A stretch of DNA of 7,209 nt from Bacteroidota bacterium (lineage in GTDB: Bacteria > Bacteroidota > Bacteroidia > Bacteroidales > UBA12481): the NCBI GenBank assembly GCA_030592205.1, contig JAUVKA010000205.1, forward strand, positions 1-7,209, given 5' to 3'. Shown one piece after another: positions 1-7,188 of this stretch. The notes beneath the pieces were generated by a model. The model did not search any database. It was not told the origin of the DNA and saw only the letters and a program-made list of their open reading frames with translations. Position numbers and translations under genes: made by a program. Every line of letters starts with the position of its first letter. Position 1 is the first letter of the stretch.

Positions 1-2
1 AT

Positions 3-2912
3 GAAAAAATAAATCGAGTAGATATAGAATTTCAGCTAAAGCAATTTAAGAAAGGCGGACTGGGGGGAGTTTTCATCCATCCCAGGCCCGGTCTGGTTAC
101 CGAATATTTATCAGAAGAGTGGAATGAACTTTTTGCCTTTACTGTTCAGACTGGAAAAAAGCTTGGGATGAAGGTTTGGATCTATGATGAAAATTCTTAC
201 CCGAGTGGATTCGCGGGAGGCCATGTTCAGGATCGTTACCCGGAATCGTTCAATCAGGGAACTGGTCTTGGCCTAAAAAAAACAAGTCAAATCGCAGATA
301 CTGCCAGCCTGCCTATTGAAGCAATCCTGAAAAAGGGTTCTGATTCTGATTATTATATGTTTTACAGAACCTTCCCTAAAAAATCATGGTGGTATGGAGG
401 CTTTCCTTATGTCGACCTTTTGTACCCCGGAGTTACTGACACCTTCATGAAAGCAACTATGGAGGGCTACGAAAAGTATTTTGGATCCGAATTCGGCAAA
501 ACTGTTCCGGGGATCTTTACAGATGAGCCAAATTTGCCTGCAGCAAAAGGTCCCGGCACCCTTATTCGCTGGACTCCTGATTTATTCGATCAATTCGAAA
601 AACGATGGGGATACAAGCTGGAAAAAAATCTTATTTCACTGGTTGAGGAATATGGCGATTGGAAAAAGGTCAGGCATAATTACCATGAACTGATGCTGGA
701 ATTATTTTTGGATCGATGGGCCGTCCCCTGGAATAAATACTGCGAAGAGAATAATATGATATGGACAGGGCATTATTGGGAACATGGCTGGCCTGTGCCT
801 GGTGAAGGATATGATGAATCAGCTTTTTATATGTATCATCAGATGCCAGGGATCGATATGCTGGGACGAATACTGTGTGAAGATGGAATGTGCCAGCAAT
901 TTGGCAATATCAGAGCCGTTCGCGAACTCGCAAGTGCGGCAAATCAATCAGGAGTACGGCGAAGGTTAAGCGAGACATACGGAGGAGCCGGATGGCAGAT
1001 CACTTTTAAGAATTTAAAAAGGCTTGTCGATTGGGAATGTGTACTTGGAGTCAATTTTGTTAATCAGCATCTGTCATATTTCTCTATGCAAGGAGTTAGG
1101 AAATTTGATTACCCACCATCTTTCAGTTATCAGGAACCATGGTGGGACAATCATCATCTTTTAGGTGATTATACAGCCAGAATCAGCCTTGCCCTTTCAT
1201 CCGGAGAACAAATCAACAAGGTATTGCTTATTCAACCTAATACCACGGCCTGGATGTACCATGCAGATACTGACCGTCATAATGAAGTATTTGATTTATC
1301 GGTGACCTTTAAAGAGTTCCTGATTCAACTCGAAAGCTCCCAGTTGGAATATGACCTGGGATCTGAACAGGTAATAAAACGATTTGGCGAAGTGAGTAAG
1401 GAAGGTTTAAGAGTTGGAGAGCGTTTATATAAAAAAATTATTTTACCTCCGGGGATGCAAAATCTCGACTTCACAACATTGGACATACTTAATAAGTACA
1501 TTGATTTTGGGCATGATATCTTAATTCTATCGGATTCAATTAACTATCTGGACGGAGCAAAATACATTAAAGGGAATATTCTCCATAAAAGCCTTCAACA
1601 AGATCTTTTTGTATGGTTTGAACAGGACGATTGTGTGATAAAAACATCTACCGGAAATCCAGAGTTAGTTTTTCACCAGCGACGACAATTGGATGACGGG
1701 GAATTACTTTTTCTCGTCAATTCAGATGTGGTAAATACAGCTGAGTTGGAATTATCCTGGTCTGGCAATTACCTGGCAGAGATCAACCTCCTGACAGGTG
1801 AAATTATGCCCATCAGTTATCAAATGAATTCCGGTCAGATTCAGGCTAATATCACTCTGCATCCTGTTGGAAGCAGACTGCTCATTTCCAGCAGCAAAGA
1901 ATTAATCAAAGCTAATAATAAGCGCTATACTGATGAAGAAATCAAAATATTGGACCCAGTTAAAGTAAAAAGGCTTTCTGATAATGTTCTGACCATTGAC
2001 TATTTAGATGTTGAAACTGAAGATTATACTCAAACAAATATCTATTTCATGGATGCTATGTATAAGTTGTTTGAATGGTCGGGATTGCCAACAGGAAACC
2101 CATGGCAGCATAAAATACAGTTTCGTAAAACCTATCTGGAAATGGATCAGTTTGACAAATCTAGCTGGCACAACATCCACTATTCATTTGAAATAGGTAA
2201 AGGATTGTCGGAAAGCCAGTTAAAAGGCCTTAAGCTTGTTGCTGAACGCCCGGAAATTTGGGCAGTTGAGATAAATGGTCATGAGCTTTCTCCTATTCCA
2301 GGCGAATGGTGGATAGATAGGCATTTCCCAGTTTATTTAATTGGCACTCATGTCCATACAGGGACTAATGTAATCAGCCTTAAAGCTGAGCAGATGTCAG
2401 TTTTTGCAGAAATTATGCCAGTGTATATTCTTGGGGATTTCAGTTTGAAAGAATCTGAGAAAGGATTTATTATTCAGTCACCTCAAATAACAACAAAAGG
2501 AAATTGGACAGATTTGGGTTGGCAATTTTACGGACACAATGTGGAATATTTGCAGAAGTTTATCCTGGACGATCTGCCAAATAAAAACGAATCATTCTTT
2601 TTCCGGGCCGAGGATTGGGCGGGTATTGTTGGGGAGGTATTTGTAAATGAAGAATCTGCCGGAGTCCTGAGCTGGCAGCCTGAAATTGAAATCACTAAAT
2701 ATCTTATTAAAGGATCCAATGAGATTAAATTTGTAATTACCGGCAGTCTTAAAAACGCACTGGGCTTTCATCATAAAAACCTGGATGGTTGGATAGACGG
2801 CCCATTCAGTTGGAATATTGCACCAGACACTCAACCTCCTGGTAAAGAATATAGATTTATGGAATATGGCTTAAAAGGGAAGCTCCAGATTTTTAAAAGA
2901 ATAATAAACTGA
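3..2912 (+). CDS. Putative GH106-type glycoside hydrolase (alpha-L-rhamnosidase-like), 5' end cut off by the window
   Basis: This is probably an exported exo-acting glycoside hydrolase that removes terminal sugars, perhaps L-rhamnose. The frame is open from base 3, giving 969 visible residues. The ATG at 168 is internal, because the 55 codons before it encode conserved family sequence, including GGVFIHPRPGL (residues 21-31) and YLSEEW (35-40). Numbered from base 3, the TIM-barrel region carries WIYDENSYPSGFAGG (59-73), FTDEP (172-176), TGHYWEHGWP (255-264), SETYGGAGW (323-331) and RKFDYPPS (366-373). The acidic residues E175, E260 and E324 are candidate catalytic or substrate-binding residues by motif recall, not by alignment. 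A middle region (about 400-635) is followed by C-terminal beta-sandwich domains of sugar-binding type, with WAVEINGHEL (753-762) and DWAGIVGEVFVNE (871-883). GH106 enzymes usually have about 1000-1150 residues, so only a signal peptide and a short N-terminal stretch seem to be missing. It converges on the GH95 gene. The glycoside hydrolase assignment is strong; the rhamnosidase specificity is uncertain. Confidence 0.8.
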   Translation, partial: EKINRVDIEFQLKQFKKGGLGGVFIHPRPGLVTEYLSEEWNELFAFTVQTGKKLGMKVWIYDENSYPSGFAGGHVQDRYPESFNQGTGLGLKKTSQIADTASLPIEAILKKGSDSDYYMFYRTFPKKSWWYGGFPYVDLLYPGVTDTFMKATMEGYEKYFGSEFGKTVPGIFTDEPNLPAAKGPGTLIRWTPDLFDQFEKRWGYKLEKNLISLVEEYGDWKKVRHNYHELMLELFLDRWAVPWNKYCEENNMIWTGHYWEHGWPVPGEGYDESAFYMYHQMPGIDMLGRILCEDGMCQQFGNIRAVRELASAANQSGVRRRLSETYGGAGWQITFKNLKRLVDWECVLGVNFVNQHLSYFSMQGVRKFDYPPSFSYQEPWWDNHHLLGDYTARISLALSSGEQINKVLLIQPNTTAWMYHADTDRHNEVFDLSVTFKEFLIQLESSQLEYDLGSEQVIKRFGEVSKEGLRVGERLYKKIILPPGMQNLDFTTLDILNKYIDFGHDILILSDSINYLDGAKYIKGNILHKSLQQDLFVWFEQDDCVIKTSTGNPELVFHQRRQLDDGELLFLVNSDVVNTAELELSWSGNYLAEINLLTGEIMPISYQMNSGQIQANITLHPVGSRLLISSSKELIKANNKRYTDEEIKILDPVKVKRLSDNVLTIDYLDVETEDYTQTNIYFMDAMYKLFEWSGLPTGNPWQHKIQFRKTYLEMDQFDKSSWHNIHYSFEIGKGLSESQLKGLKLVAERPEIWAVEINGHELSPIPGEWWIDRHFPVYLIGTHVHTGTNVISLKAEQMSVFAEIMPVYILGDFSLKESEKGFIIQSPQITTKGNWTDLGWQFYGHNVEYLQKFILDDLPNKNESFFFRAEDWAGIVGEVFVNEESAGVLSWQPEIEITKYLIKGSNEIKFVITGSLKNALGFHHKNLDGWIDGPFSWNIAPDTQPPGKEYRFMEYGLKGKLQIFKRIIN

Positions 2913-2930
2913 AAAACCGAAACCCTTCGC
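2911..2930 (-). terminator. Possible weak terminator of the GH95 gene in the convergent gap
   Basis: Read on the minus strand just after the GH95 stop codon, a 4-bp stem (CGAA/TTCG with loop GGGT, bases 2929-2918) is followed by G and a run of five T (2916-2912). The stem is short and the T run overlaps the end of the opposing gene, so this is only a weak candidate. On the + strand a run of seven T (2943-2949) lies 13 bases beyond the same stem, too far for a standard intrinsic terminator. The rest of the 36-bp gap shows nothing else. Confidence 0.22.
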
Positions 2931-2948
2931 CCAAAATATATCTTTTTT

Positions 2949-5324
2949 TCAGTGATTAATCTTGCGAACAACATCCACTTCTACTCCAGCAGGCAATTTT
3001 ACTGAAATTGTCTTACCGTAGACATCAAGCTGAACAGTCTGCTTTTTGGCAGAAAAAAGATTTACTTTCAAACCCGAGGGAGTCCACTCTAAACTTTTTA
3101 CTTCAACTTGTCCCCTGCACAACACCCCTTCAATACGTCCTTTATCCCAGGCTTTTGGCAGAGCAGGAAGAAGCTGGATTCTACCGGGTTCAGAAGCTAC
3201 CAGCATCTTAATAATCACCGCCGGCATACCTCCGCTAATATCCATATTGAATAGGGTTTTATGATTATGCATTGAGGCCAAATTACTCAGCCAAAACCGG
3301 TTAACCAGGTGCTGCAGACACTCGTAAGCTATCTCAGCCTCACCTAAACTAGTAGCGGCTTGTCCTAATTGCACTAATCCGAACGACATGAAACCAGATC
3401 TTTTGCCCCGCCAGTGTTTATCTAATTTGTATATAATACTATTTTTAAAGGCAGCCTGTAATTCAGGGCTTTCAGCAATTTCCTGAGGCATTCCATCATA
3501 CAAAGGATATAGTTGAGATGAATGCCTATGGGCATCATTATTGTCCAATCTGAGTGTTAGCCATTCCTTGATCATCCCATTTTCATCTATCATATAATCG
3601 GGCATTTTGCCTAGCATTGTCTTCCAGGTATTTATTTTATCCAGGTTCACGTTCATTTTATTGGACGCATCAATCAGGTTGATAAGCAGCTCTTTGGCTA
3701 CAGCTATATCCATTGTTGCATTGAATGATCCCTGGGATTTTGAATTTCCCGGAGTATTTTCCGGTGATTGTGTAGGTGAGAAAATAAATTTTCCATCAGG
3801 TCCTTCATATAAGTAATCTTCAAAAAACAGAGCACATTTCTCCATAAATGGTATTGCATGTTCCCTCAGGTAGGACTCATCACCGGTGTAGAGATAGTAA
3901 TCATAGAAAAAATGGGCTGCCCAGGCAGCTCCTCCAACCCAGAATCCCCCGGCAAAGGATCCGGCCAATGCATTATTATACCCGTTAGTTGTTGAGCGTG
4001 AAGGCAATACCACTCCCCTACTGCCGAAAAGATGTTTGGCATTAATTTCAAGCCAGGGAACAATGGATTCAATATAGGATGTGTATGCAAGCATCAGTTC
4101 TGGATTATTTCCCATTAGCATGGCAGCCAAAGCGGAAGGTACATTACCATTATGAGTGAAGTCGCTGGCCCAGTCTGGCACAAAAGTACCGGCCCAAACT
4201 CCCTGTAATGTCGGAGGCAACTCGCCTGTACATGAAATAATATTATATCTCGCTGCATCGAACTCCTTCTCAATTAAGGCCTTATTGACATCTTCCATGG
4301 TGGATATTTCAAATAACTCCTCAGTGGTTTTCTGACGATCATCTCCTCCCCCCAGATCAAGTTTCATCCGATTAAACATTTCTCCATGAATTGCCCTGTG
4401 TGAATTAAGTAAAGACTGGTAATCCATTTTAGAACTGGCAATAGTTTCCTGCATCTCAGCCATTACTGAAATATTAGGATCATACAATAAATCAAGATCG
4501 ATTATGATTAGTACCTCATCGGCACCTGTAACAATAATACTTTCACGAGTTGTCTCAATTTTGCCACCTACAAGCTTAACACCGGCTGTTCCTTCTACTT
4601 TTTGTACACTTCCAGGATAGGCCTGAGTGAAGCTATGCTCATAAGTCAGGAAATTATCTTTCGCTCCAATTTTAACATCTTTTATATGACTGGAAAACCT
4701 TTTTGCTGTTCCTTCCACATAGTTATATCTTAGCTTATCGCTTGGCATTCTACGTTTTAACCTCAATTCACAATTAACTAATCCGTTTTTAGATCCACTA
4801 ATCTTCATCACAGCAATTCCATCTGCTCTGGAAACAAATAAACGCCGGTCATAGCTCCCGTTTTTATCTGTCCAATGAACCAGGGTTTCTCCTGTCTCAA
4901 AATTTACTGAACGGGCATAATCCCTGATTTCAGAATCGGTATTCATAGTAATTCCAAGGTCAAAAGTCGGCACAAAGGGATCAGGATACATAAAACTTTG
5001 CTGACCTGATAGGTCGAATTGCAGCTGGGTAGCCTGTCTATACAATCCCTTATCAATTAGGCGCCTGATTTCAAATAGACGAACTGATTGGTCAGGTGGC
5101 ATGGTGGGGGCTCCCATAGGAAGGAACATCCGCTCATGAGTAAAAATAACGGTCTCATCCAAGGGCCGACTGAATACGTTGGCTCCGATTGTTCCGTTGC
5201 CTGATATCAGTCCCTCTTCCCAGGTAGCAGCTGGAGTAGTACTTACAAAGCCGCGGTTGGGAACATCAAGTTGTGCCAAGAGAATGGTCGGCATAAATAA
5301 AAACAGGAATATTAGCTTCTTCAT
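2949..5324 (-). CDS. GH95-type glycoside hydrolase (alpha-L-fucosidase family), secreted
   Basis: GH95 enzymes are inverting exo-hydrolases that mostly release terminal alpha-L-fucose, some alpha-L-galactose. This 791-residue protein has the full family layout. An N-terminal signal peptide (MKKLIFLFLFMPTILLAQ) probably directs it to the periplasm or beyond. An N-terminal beta-sandwich follows (about 30-290), with WEEGLISGNGTIGANVF (35-51). The (alpha/alpha)6 barrel (about 340-690) carries LPPTLQGVWAG (369-379), HNGN (391-394), SPTQSPEN (516-523) and HRHSSQLYPLY (599-609). The C-terminal part has NMDISGGMP (693-701) and RIQLLPALPKAW (715-726). By analogy with Bifidobacterium AfcA, N392 and N394 would position the catalytic water, E522 would be the general acid and D695 the supporting Asp; this is by motif, not structure. 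The loop after N394 (VPSALAAM) lacks the MNYWPA segment seen in typical members. The start fits the signal peptide. It follows the sulfatase on the same strand after 121 bp, so co-transcription is possible. GH95-type is fairly sure; fucosidase activity less so. Confidence 0.85.
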   Translation of the reverse strand: MKKLIFLFLFMPTILLAQLDVPNRGFVSTTPAATWEEGLISGNGTIGANVFSRPLDETVIFTHERMFLPMGAPTMPPDQSVRLFEIRRLIDKGLYRQATQLQFDLSGQQSFMYPDPFVPTFDLGITMNTDSEIRDYARSVNFETGETLVHWTDKNGSYDRRLFVSRADGIAVMKISGSKNGLVNCELRLKRRMPSDKLRYNYVEGTAKRFSSHIKDVKIGAKDNFLTYEHSFTQAYPGSVQKVEGTAGVKLVGGKIETTRESIIVTGADEVLIIIDLDLLYDPNISVMAEMQETIASSKMDYQSLLNSHRAIHGEMFNRMKLDLGGGDDRQKTTEELFEISTMEDVNKALIEKEFDAARYNIISCTGELPPTLQGVWAGTFVPDWASDFTHNGNVPSALAAMLMGNNPELMLAYTSYIESIVPWLEINAKHLFGSRGVVLPSRSTTNGYNNALAGSFAGGFWVGGAAWAAHFFYDYYLYTGDESYLREHAIPFMEKCALFFEDYLYEGPDGKFIFSPTQSPENTPGNSKSQGSFNATMDIAVAKELLINLIDASNKMNVNLDKINTWKTMLGKMPDYMIDENGMIKEWLTLRLDNNDAHRHSSQLYPLYDGMPQEIAESPELQAAFKNSIIYKLDKHWRGKRSGFMSFGLVQLGQAATSLGEAEIAYECLQHLVNRFWLSNLASMHNHKTLFNMDISGGMPAVIIKMLVASEPGRIQLLPALPKAWDKGRIEGVLCRGQVEVKSLEWTPSGLKVNLFSAKKQTVQLDVYGKTISVKLPAGVEVDVVRKINH

Positions 5325-5370
5325 TGCTTTAGTGTTTACTTAGTTTTCGATTATGATTTAGGCGCCATAA

Positions 5371-5395
5371 GGTCCCGGGTCAAGCCCGGGATGAC
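5371..5395. repeat. REP-like GC-rich palindromic element between sulfatase and GH95 genes
   Basis: Two copies of CCCGGG (5374-5379 and 5385-5390) flank TCAAG. With the outer T-A pair (5373/5391) and an inner T-G wobble (5380/5384) they form an 8-bp GC-rich stem around the 3-base loop CAA. The element, read as ATCCCGGGCTTGACCCGGG on the minus strand, stands out from AT-rich surroundings and resembles dispersed intergenic palindromes that I recall from many bacterial genomes. No T run follows on either strand, so it is not a standard intrinsic terminator. In the sulfatase-GH95 mRNA, if there is one, it could stabilise the upstream part or reduce read-through. No other copy is visible in the window. 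Confidence 0.6.
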
Positions 5396-5424
5396 ATGTA
5401 CTTTGTCTATCATTTATATCTTTC

Positions 5425-5468
5425 ATTGGCTCATTGACGAATTGGCTAATTGTCTAATTGGCTAATTA
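5425..5468. repeat. 16-bp tandem repeat (2.75 copies) overlapping the 3' end of the sulfatase gene
   Basis: Three consecutive units read ATTGGCTCATTGACGA (5425-5440), ATTGGCTAATTGTCTA (5441-5456) and a partial ATTGGCTAATTA (5457-5468). Units one and two match at 12 of 16 positions; the partial third unit matches unit two at 11 of 12. On the minus strand the array encodes the last residues of the sulfatase (SQLDN) and its TAG stop (5448-5446), and then continues into the spacer. Its AATTAG/CAATTAG composition resembles short variable minisatellites that I recall from Bacteroidota intergenic regions. Confidence 0.7.
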
Positions 5469-7122
5469 TTTGTACTTCTAAGCTATAAGATCGTAAGGTT
5501 TTAGCATCTGTTTCAAACCAGGCACTGATTTTTGTTTGTCCTTTCTTTAAATTGATTTTAAAAATAATTTCTTCCTTGCCGGCTTTGAGTTCTTTTTCCA
5601 TTTCCTGGTCTCCAATGGAAAGGAATCCTTTGATTATTTTTGATCCTTTCAGAGTTTTTCCTGATTCCTTTGGTCTCAGATAGGGCTGAATTTCGTACTC
5701 TCCCGCCTTTTCCACATCTACTACCCAATAGGCTGGAGTATCTTTTGGCCTATGAGCGTCATGAGAGTACAGCATGGTGGGGTTCTGCTTTTCAGAGCCT
5801 AGAACTATTGCATTGAAGGTGTCGAAATTGCCAGAAATATCTTGCCACCATAGCTCATATTGAGCAGCTAATGTTTTCACAATTTCCGGGTTCTCCGCAG
5901 ACAAATCTTTGGTCTGGCCAGGATCAGTTTCCATGTTGTATAATTCTAGCGTATCTCTCATTATTAATCTCCAATCCTCTGTTAGAACCTGATAATCCTT
6001 ATACTTAACAGGATAATCAACACGTTGATTATGAACAAATAATGTGCGTTCGGGCCAGGAATCCTCCGACTTTGTAATCAGTGAATTCAAACTAATACCA
6101 TCAAAGCCGGCATTATCCGGTGTTTCCAAACCACACCATTCAATCAAAGTAGGCAATAGATCGATATGGGCACTTAACTTGCTAACATCCCTACCCCCAT
6201 TTATTCCTGCTTGCGGCCAACGAATGTAGCAAGGAACCCTATGTGCATTTTCATATCCCCAGATTTTCCCTCCCCTCATCCCACAGCTATAACCCTCGAC
6301 AGGGAAGCCCTCCTCATCGATGATTATTCCACCAAACCAGGGGCATGGGCCATTATCGGTCATGAAGATTAAGATTGTATTGTCGGCCAATCCCAGATCA
6401 TCCAATTCCTGGACAAATTGTCCCAAATCTTCATCCAGTTTGTTTATCATGCCATAATAATTGGCAAGTCTTTCTGAAACCATGGATTTATACGGCAGAG
6501 AATAAGAAGAATCAACCAATAGAGGTGCATGGGGAACATTAGTGGACACGTAACAGAAAAAGGAATTATTACGATTTTCCTGAATAAACTTAGCGGCTTC
6601 AGTAAACCAGACAGTGTTACAATAGCCTGCATATTTTTCAGGTATTCCATTATGCAAATAGGTATCGTCAAAATAATCATTCCCCCAATAATCAGGATTC
6701 GCACCGACTCCCCCACCTCCATGAATAACTGATTCTTCAAATCCCCGGTCCATGGGTCGGAATGGATAATTCTCTCCCAGATGCCATTTACCAAAAATGG
6801 CAGTCTTGTATCCTGCATCTTCGAAAACCTCGGCCATTGTAACATTATTCGTTCCCAGCAATGATCTTCCACCTATAGTATGCCATACACCGGTACGTGA
6901 TGAGTGCTGTCCTGTAAGCAAAGCTGACCTTGTTGGTGCACAACATGGATCTACATGGAAATTAGTCAGACAAACACTTTGATCATGGAGTTGATCCATA
7001 GCAGGAGTTTTGACGTAAGGACTACCGTGAGCTCCTATATCCCCGTAGCCCTGGTCGTCGGTCATAATCAAGATCACATTGGGTTTTTCTTCATTGAAAT
7101 TGCAAGAACTTAAAAAACCCAT
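5446..7122 (-). CDS. S1-family formylglycine-dependent sulfatase (arylsulfatase-like)
   Basis: This enzyme hydrolyses sulfate esters, here most likely on a polysaccharide or its oligosaccharides. Numbered from the ATG at 7122 (558 residues), it has the S1 landmarks: NVILIMTDDQGYGD (15-28) with metal ligands D22 and D23; CAPTRSALLTG (61-71), where C61 in C-x-P-x-R is the residue oxidised to formylglycine and R65 supports it; GKWHLG (111-116); VPHAP (196-200); TDNG (255-258) with ligands D256 and N257; and RGGK (283-286). LYNMETDPGQTKDL (394-407) closes the usual catalytic fold. A C-terminal beta-rich extension (about 433-556, with GEYEIQPYLRP) follows. The start is uncertain: this ATG leaves only six residues before C7 of a good lipobox (LSSC), while a hydrophobic stretch lies upstream in the same open frame, which continues to the window edge. 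Maturation needs a separate formylglycine-generating or anSME enzyme, not seen here. The GH95 gene follows 121 bp downstream. The sulfatase family is near certain; substrate and subfamily are unknown. Confidence 0.93.
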   Translation of the reverse strand: MGFLSSCNFNEEKPNVILIMTDDQGYGDIGAHGSPYVKTPAMDQLHDQSVCLTNFHVDPCCAPTRSALLTGQHSSRTGVWHTIGGRSLLGTNNVTMAEVFEDAGYKTAIFGKWHLGENYPFRPMDRGFEESVIHGGGGVGANPDYWGNDYFDDTYLHNGIPEKYAGYCNTVWFTEAAKFIQENRNNSFFCYVSTNVPHAPLLVDSSYSLPYKSMVSERLANYYGMINKLDEDLGQFVQELDDLGLADNTILIFMTDNGPCPWFGGIIIDEEGFPVEGYSCGMRGGKIWGYENAHRVPCYIRWPQAGINGGRDVSKLSAHIDLLPTLIEWCGLETPDNAGFDGISLNSLITKSEDSWPERTLFVHNQRVDYPVKYKDYQVLTEDWRLIMRDTLELYNMETDPGQTKDLSAENPEIVKTLAAQYELWWQDISGNFDTFNAIVLGSEKQNPTMLYSHDAHRPKDTPAYWVVDVEKAGEYEIQPYLRPKESGKTLKGSKIIKGFLSIGDQEMEKELKAGKEEIIFKINLKKGQTKISAWFETDAKTLRSYSLEVQIISQLDN

Positions 7123-7155
7123 TGGAAATGATAACAGGATCAGGCAGATTGAGCG
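7102..7155 (-). other. Lipoprotein-type signal peptide remnant encoded upstream of the sulfatase ATG
   Basis: Translating the sulfatase frame upstream of the ATG at 7122 gives RSICLILLSFP directly before MGFLSSC. Together this is a basic residue, a hydrophobic core and a lipobox (LSSC, Cys codon at 7104-7102), as expected for signal peptidase II processing and membrane anchoring. No ATG, GTG or TTG occurs in this frame between 7123 and 7209. The real initiation site is therefore outside the window, uses an unusual codon, or has been lost where the palindromic repeat now lies. Confidence 0.6.
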
Positions 7156-7188
7156 AAGCGAAATCCCGATAGCGAAGCATATCGAGGA
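7152..7188. repeat. Imperfect palindromic repeat at the 5' end of the sulfatase frame
   Basis: Bases 7164-7188 can fold into a hairpin: TCCCGATA pairs with TATCGAGGA, with bulged A at 7185 and 7179, topped by GC-GAA-GC. The octamer AGCGAAGC occurs twice (7152-7159 and 7171-7178), the second copy forming the hairpin tip. The minus-strand reading (TCGATATGCTTCGCTATCGG) looks like a dispersed intergenic repeat of the kind I recall in Bacteroidota, though no second copy is present here to prove it. It overlaps the open reading frame leading into the sulfatase. Confidence 0.5.

Noticed and set aside
1..12. ATG AAA AAA TAA at the left edge as a small gene start
   Set aside because: It ends after three codons and is out of frame with the real coding sequence that spans it.
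168..170. ATG at 168 as the start of the GH106-like gene
   Set aside because: The frame is open from base 3 and the 55 codons before this ATG encode conserved family sequence, so this Met is internal.
2528..2834. Minus-strand open frames opposite the end of the GH106-like gene
   Set aside because: They lie wholly within a well-supported coding region and show no recognisable protein features.
5371..5395. GC-rich hairpin as an intrinsic terminator after the sulfatase gene
   Set aside because: The stem is strong but no T run follows it on either strand; a REP-like element fits better.
5325..5445. Bacteroidota-type promoter (TTTG ... TAnnTTTG) upstream of GH95
   Set aside because: No convincing match is seen on the minus strand in this spacer, so co-transcription with the sulfatase is equally likely.
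6447..6872. 141-codon open frame on the minus strand inside the sulfatase gene
   Set aside because: It is an alternate-frame shadow of the conserved sulfatase core, with no independent protein signature.
7178..7180. Minus-strand ATG inside the palindrome as the sulfatase start
   Set aside because: It is in a different frame and meets a stop after about 29 codons, so it would need a frameshift to reach the sulfatase.
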